A stretch of 64,000 nucleotides of DNA from Harmothoe impar (Eukaryota; Annelida; Polychaeta; Phyllodocida; Polynoidae). Positions 61,306 to 64,000 of this stretch are shown one piece after another; positions within the stretch are counted from its first letter, which is position 1, and every line of letters starts with the position of its first letter. The notes beneath the pieces are model-generated. The model made no database searches. It was given only the letters and a program-made list of their open reading frames with translations, and was not told the DNA's origin. The stretch covers positions 14,871,166 to 14,935,165 of the forward strand of contig OX381717.1 in assembly GCA_947462335.1 (NCBI GenBank). The letters run 5' to 3'. The position numbers and the translations under genes were made by a program.

Positions 61306-62073
61306 ATGCAGCCTTGTAAGAGCTGCGCCTTTGTATATGACCATCGCAAATCGGCTTGTCCTCAATGTGCTAAACCCACACATTCAAAAGGTGGTTTGGA
61401 CGAGGAGGAAGACTAGGCCTTTGAATTGCGTAAGGCGGAGGAGCCGGGGTCACCAGTCATGGACAGGGAGCAGAATGTCTCTATGCAGCTTAAACTGGCG
61501 GAGGGAAAGCAGGCCATATTAAAGCGTAAGCTAGAGATGAAGTCCATGGAGGAACGGCTGGCAGCGATCAACCTACAAAATGCGAAGCTAGAGGAGGAAT
61601 TGGCTTCGAACCAAGATGGCGGATCGGGGAGCAGGCGGGACACACAGAAGCCAGTCGTACCACCTCCAGGGTTTAAACCTAAGACCCTGGGGACCGGATT
61701 GGCACTGAAGGGTGAGCATGGCTTCCAGCGTCAGCTGTTCTACGCAGATGGATCGTTGGCTTCGGCTTCCGGAGGCAACACGACGGCAGCGACCACTCTT
61801 CAAGCTGGCTTAGAGTCTGTTGGTTTAGGCTTACAGGTACAAGGGCTGGCGACTTCAGATGTCAACAACACTGGATTAGCCATGCAAGGTGAGGGTAGTG
61901 GCATGTCTGGCTTCCATTGGATGAGTGAATCGGCCCCCAGAAAGCGATCACGACATTGGATCTGTCTAGATTTTCATTTGCCCCTAGATAAAAGCTACGA
62001 GGAGATGTCTTATAGAGAATCAGTATATGGTATGGTGTGTGTGACTGAGTGCATCATAAAAGCAAACAAATAG
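61306..62073 (+). pseudogene. zinc-ribbon plus coiled-coil reading frame with an internal TAG (Gag-like or retrogene)
   Basis: From the ATG at 61306 (GCCATGC) the frame encodes a CKSC...CPQC pair in the first 21 residues, then an acidic end, and meets TAG at 61414-61416. The same frame stays open to TAA at 62071-62073. After the TAG comes a helical, heptad-like region (MKSMEERLAAINLQNAKLEE), then a Gly/Thr/Ala-rich part, then a basic APRKRSRHW stretch. Continuity of frame on both sides suggests one former protein broken by a nonsense change, or an intron missed here. A poly(A) signal follows 12 bp after the stop. I do not recognise the family; a retroelement Gag-like origin is a guess from the parallel with 54194-55045. 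Confidence 0.5.
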
Positions 62074-62084
62074 TTTACATTCTG

Positions 62085-62090
62085 AATAAA
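62085..62090 (+). promoter_or_regulatory. poly(A) signal AATAAA
   Basis: AATAAA stands 12 bases after the TAA of the coiled-coil frame and is followed by GTGTAGAGG. It supports a transcript end here. Confidence 0.55.
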
Positions 62091-62119
62091 GTGTAGAGGC
62101 TGCAGAAAACTTAGTCAAT

Positions 62120-62191
62120 GGATCATCCAGGAATTAAACCAGAGACCTCTCGCACTGGTGACAACCAAGCTAACCGTTACACTACTAACCT
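62120..62191 (-). tRNA. degenerate tRNA-like sequence, SINE-like
   Basis: On the minus strand AGTGTAACGGTTAGC (A-box-like) and GGTTTAATTCC (B-box-like) are spaced as in a tRNA, with a GGTTAGT/ATGATCC acceptor-like pair. The anticodon arm is not formed. Upstream on the same strand CCGAACCGATCCAGTAA repeats the leader seen near 1245-1270 beside the other tRNA-like copy, which suggests a common SINE-type family. Confidence 0.4.
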
Positions 62192-62199
62192 GTGTCTGA

Positions 62200-63405
62200 C
62201 CGTTCTCCGCTCCCTACTTTACTGGATCGGTTCGGGAGGGGAGCAGTGACTACCTGAGCAGTCCATCCCTGCAGGCCTACTACTTAGACACAGAGATATC
62301 ACTGATCCCCTACAACAGCATTACCTTTAATTTGTAACGGTCATCGTCCACTGCGCTCTAATCAGCAGAAGTTAACCATGAACTGTATGGGCTTAATCGG
62401 CGGAAGCTCCCCAGTGGACAATGGCCATAAAAGAATGAGTGTTCTATGCCATGACCTCATTGTCCAGTCATTATTAGGTCACATTGGGCTAACTGTTTGC
62501 GTTTGATCAAGACAATAGCATTTAACTACATATTACAAGGGGCTTAGCCATATCATGAAAAGTGTTGTTCAAAAGCACACAAGAGCAAATGTAAATGAAA
62601 GAGATAGAAAAGACAAAATCGTCTACACCTCCATTGCTCTATGAATGGCCCTTGATTGACTGTCACTGTGCCTCATAAGTGTACATTACTGGGCAACCAA
62701 TCAAGAAGTCGTCACAGTGGTGTCTAGACCAATCTATGCGGATGGAATGAGTGTGTTTGGTACATTTCTAGTCCTTTGGGATTTCATTTCTGGCATGGTC
62801 TGCCACTGTACTTCAGGTTAAAATGCTACATGGTGCATATTTTGACAGTGTGTATCTTACTTCTTAGAATATTGTTAATAAACACCAATACTACTGAAAA
62901 AGGACCACTTAGAATACCATTGGTATTTTCTTTTAATATGTATTTTACAGAGCCACGTGATTGGCAAATAGATCTATGCTTTCTAACTCATGTAAGTGAC
63001 AATGGTATTCAGTTTCAAAGGTGCCCTGGAAAGTGATCATGATTAATCCCCCCACCATCACGGCTTATTCAAGGCCAGAGAATCGGCCCCTGCTCCACTC
63101 TGACTGTTAACTGGCGGATAGGATGAGTTAGGCCTTTACAAGATGTTGCATGTACTTGTTACGCTCCCAGTAAGAAATAGTAAGTGTTTATGGGATGTTA
63201 TACCCCTGCTATCACCATTCATCTAAATCACGTGAATATTACGTAAAAATGACGAGAAACACGTCAGTTTAGCATAATAATGATGTAATTCAGATGAGTG
63301 GTGCTAGCAGAGACCACACTTGGGTGGAAAGACACGGGAAAAGTGCCTGACCGTATAAGACATACGAAAGGTGTAAAAAACAATGTCCACAGTGTGTGGC
63401 ATAAG
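62200..63405. other. no recognised content
   Basis: Short unsupported frames only. Confidence 0.35.
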
Positions 63406-63555
63406 TTAGTTAAACCACCCCAGACCCCTGTACTGAGGATAATGGCTCGGTCACAGCTGAGCACACTCGTCTGCAACTCATGATCAGCCTCAAGTGACTG
63501 TCCCCTTGACTGTCACCATTATTCTCAGTACAGTCGTCTTGCAGTGGTTTAACTA
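63406..63555. mobile_element. 150-bp inverted-repeat element
   Basis: TAGTTAAACCACCCCAGACC and CTGTACTGAGGATAATGG on the left are mirrored by CCATTATTCTCAGTACAG and GCAGTGGTTTAACTA on the right, with arms of about 45 bp. Non-coding. Frames on both strands across it are coincidental. Confidence 0.7.
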
Positions 63556-64000
63556 TCCCATTAAAGGAGCCCGTGACACATTTACTAGGGATCTGGAGGT
63601 TGTAATAAAGTTAGCACATGAAATGTGTCAGTGACCATGGATCTTCTTCTTTTTTATGTAATATCTATTCTGGAGAGATCAGGCTGGGCTCATATTATAA
63701 AATCATGGTGCCCATATTCTCCTGGCTCCAGAGGGCCATATTTAGGAAATAGATACAGTCAATTGGCGTGTACTAAGCAGTCACAAATCTATTTCAATAA
63801 TAAAATGATCAGTTAATTAATAAGAATAGAGAGACATGTAAAGAGAATACAAGAAAAATTGGAATGCATTATGAATGTCCGGGCTTCACAGAGGAGACAG
63901 GGGAGAAAACATAAGTCATTTATGCATAACTGTATAGACATTGTAGTTCATAGAGAAAAAGCTGATATAAATTACTTCTGTAGGGAAGCTAAAAATGCTT
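63556..64000. other. no recognised content at the right edge
   Basis: AT-rich, one unsupported short frame at 63625-63816. Confidence 0.35.

Overview
The window reads as nuclear DNA of an animal. It has genes split by GT-AG introns that are all in phase 1, poly(A) signals, short tRNA-like elements with Pol III boxes, and very many small inverted-repeat elements. The protein content (a secreted modular protein with a C-type lectin-like domain, an ankyrin-repeat/SOCS-box protein, Gag-like retroelement fragments) fits an invertebrate deuterostome. An amphioxus (Branchiostoma-like) genome is my best guess, but this is inference only. Nothing suggests bacteria, a plasmid or a virus.

Two cellular genes are well supported. 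(1) A plus-strand gene at 9224-23027 with five coding exons, 702 codons before the stop. It encodes a signal peptide, a 10-cysteine three-finger module resembling activin/BMP-receptor ectodomains, a roughly 450-residue acidic Ser/Thr/Gly/Pro-rich linker, and a complete long-form C-type lectin-like domain at the C terminus. I know no named protein with this architecture. (2) A minus-strand, single-coding-exon ankyrin-repeat and SOCS-box gene at 28406-29833, the likely substrate receptor of an elongin-BC/cullin-5 ubiquitin ligase.

Other coding-like pieces are weaker: a 3' terminal coding segment with coiled-coil character at the left edge (1-383); a possible C-terminal membrane- or GPI-anchor exon at 49666-49751 (minus); and two Gag-like or nucleic-acid-binding reading frames, each broken by one in-frame stop (54194-55045 minus and 61306-62073 plus).

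The rest is dominated by repeats. From 0 to 31 kb and from 48 to 64 kb there are dispersed short inverted-repeat (MITE-like) families. Family A has termini near CCCTTTAAGGNCCGCATAGT and interior GATGCATGAATGCA words. Family B has GGGAGTGGTC termini and G/C runs. Family C is about 95 bp with AAAGTGGCAT termini. Many single foldbacks are also present. From 31.7 to 48.5 kb there is one large duplicated complex: a dimeric satellite of about 417 bp (34.5-36.4 kb), three tandem 767-bp units that each carry the same exon-like Arg/Glu- or Ser/Arg-rich segment (36.4-38.6 kb), diverged second copies of these blocks (43.5-48.5 kb), a 3.2-kb giant foldback (40317-43500), and a clean nested hAT-like insertion (43654-43989).

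The lectin-like gene shows a local pattern of its own: short degenerate tandem copies of its sequence lie at or just outside several exon boundaries (intron 1 after the donor, a dead copy of exon 2, copies of the exon 4 donor, copies of the stop-codon region). Together with the unusual domain order, this is the most interesting part of the window.
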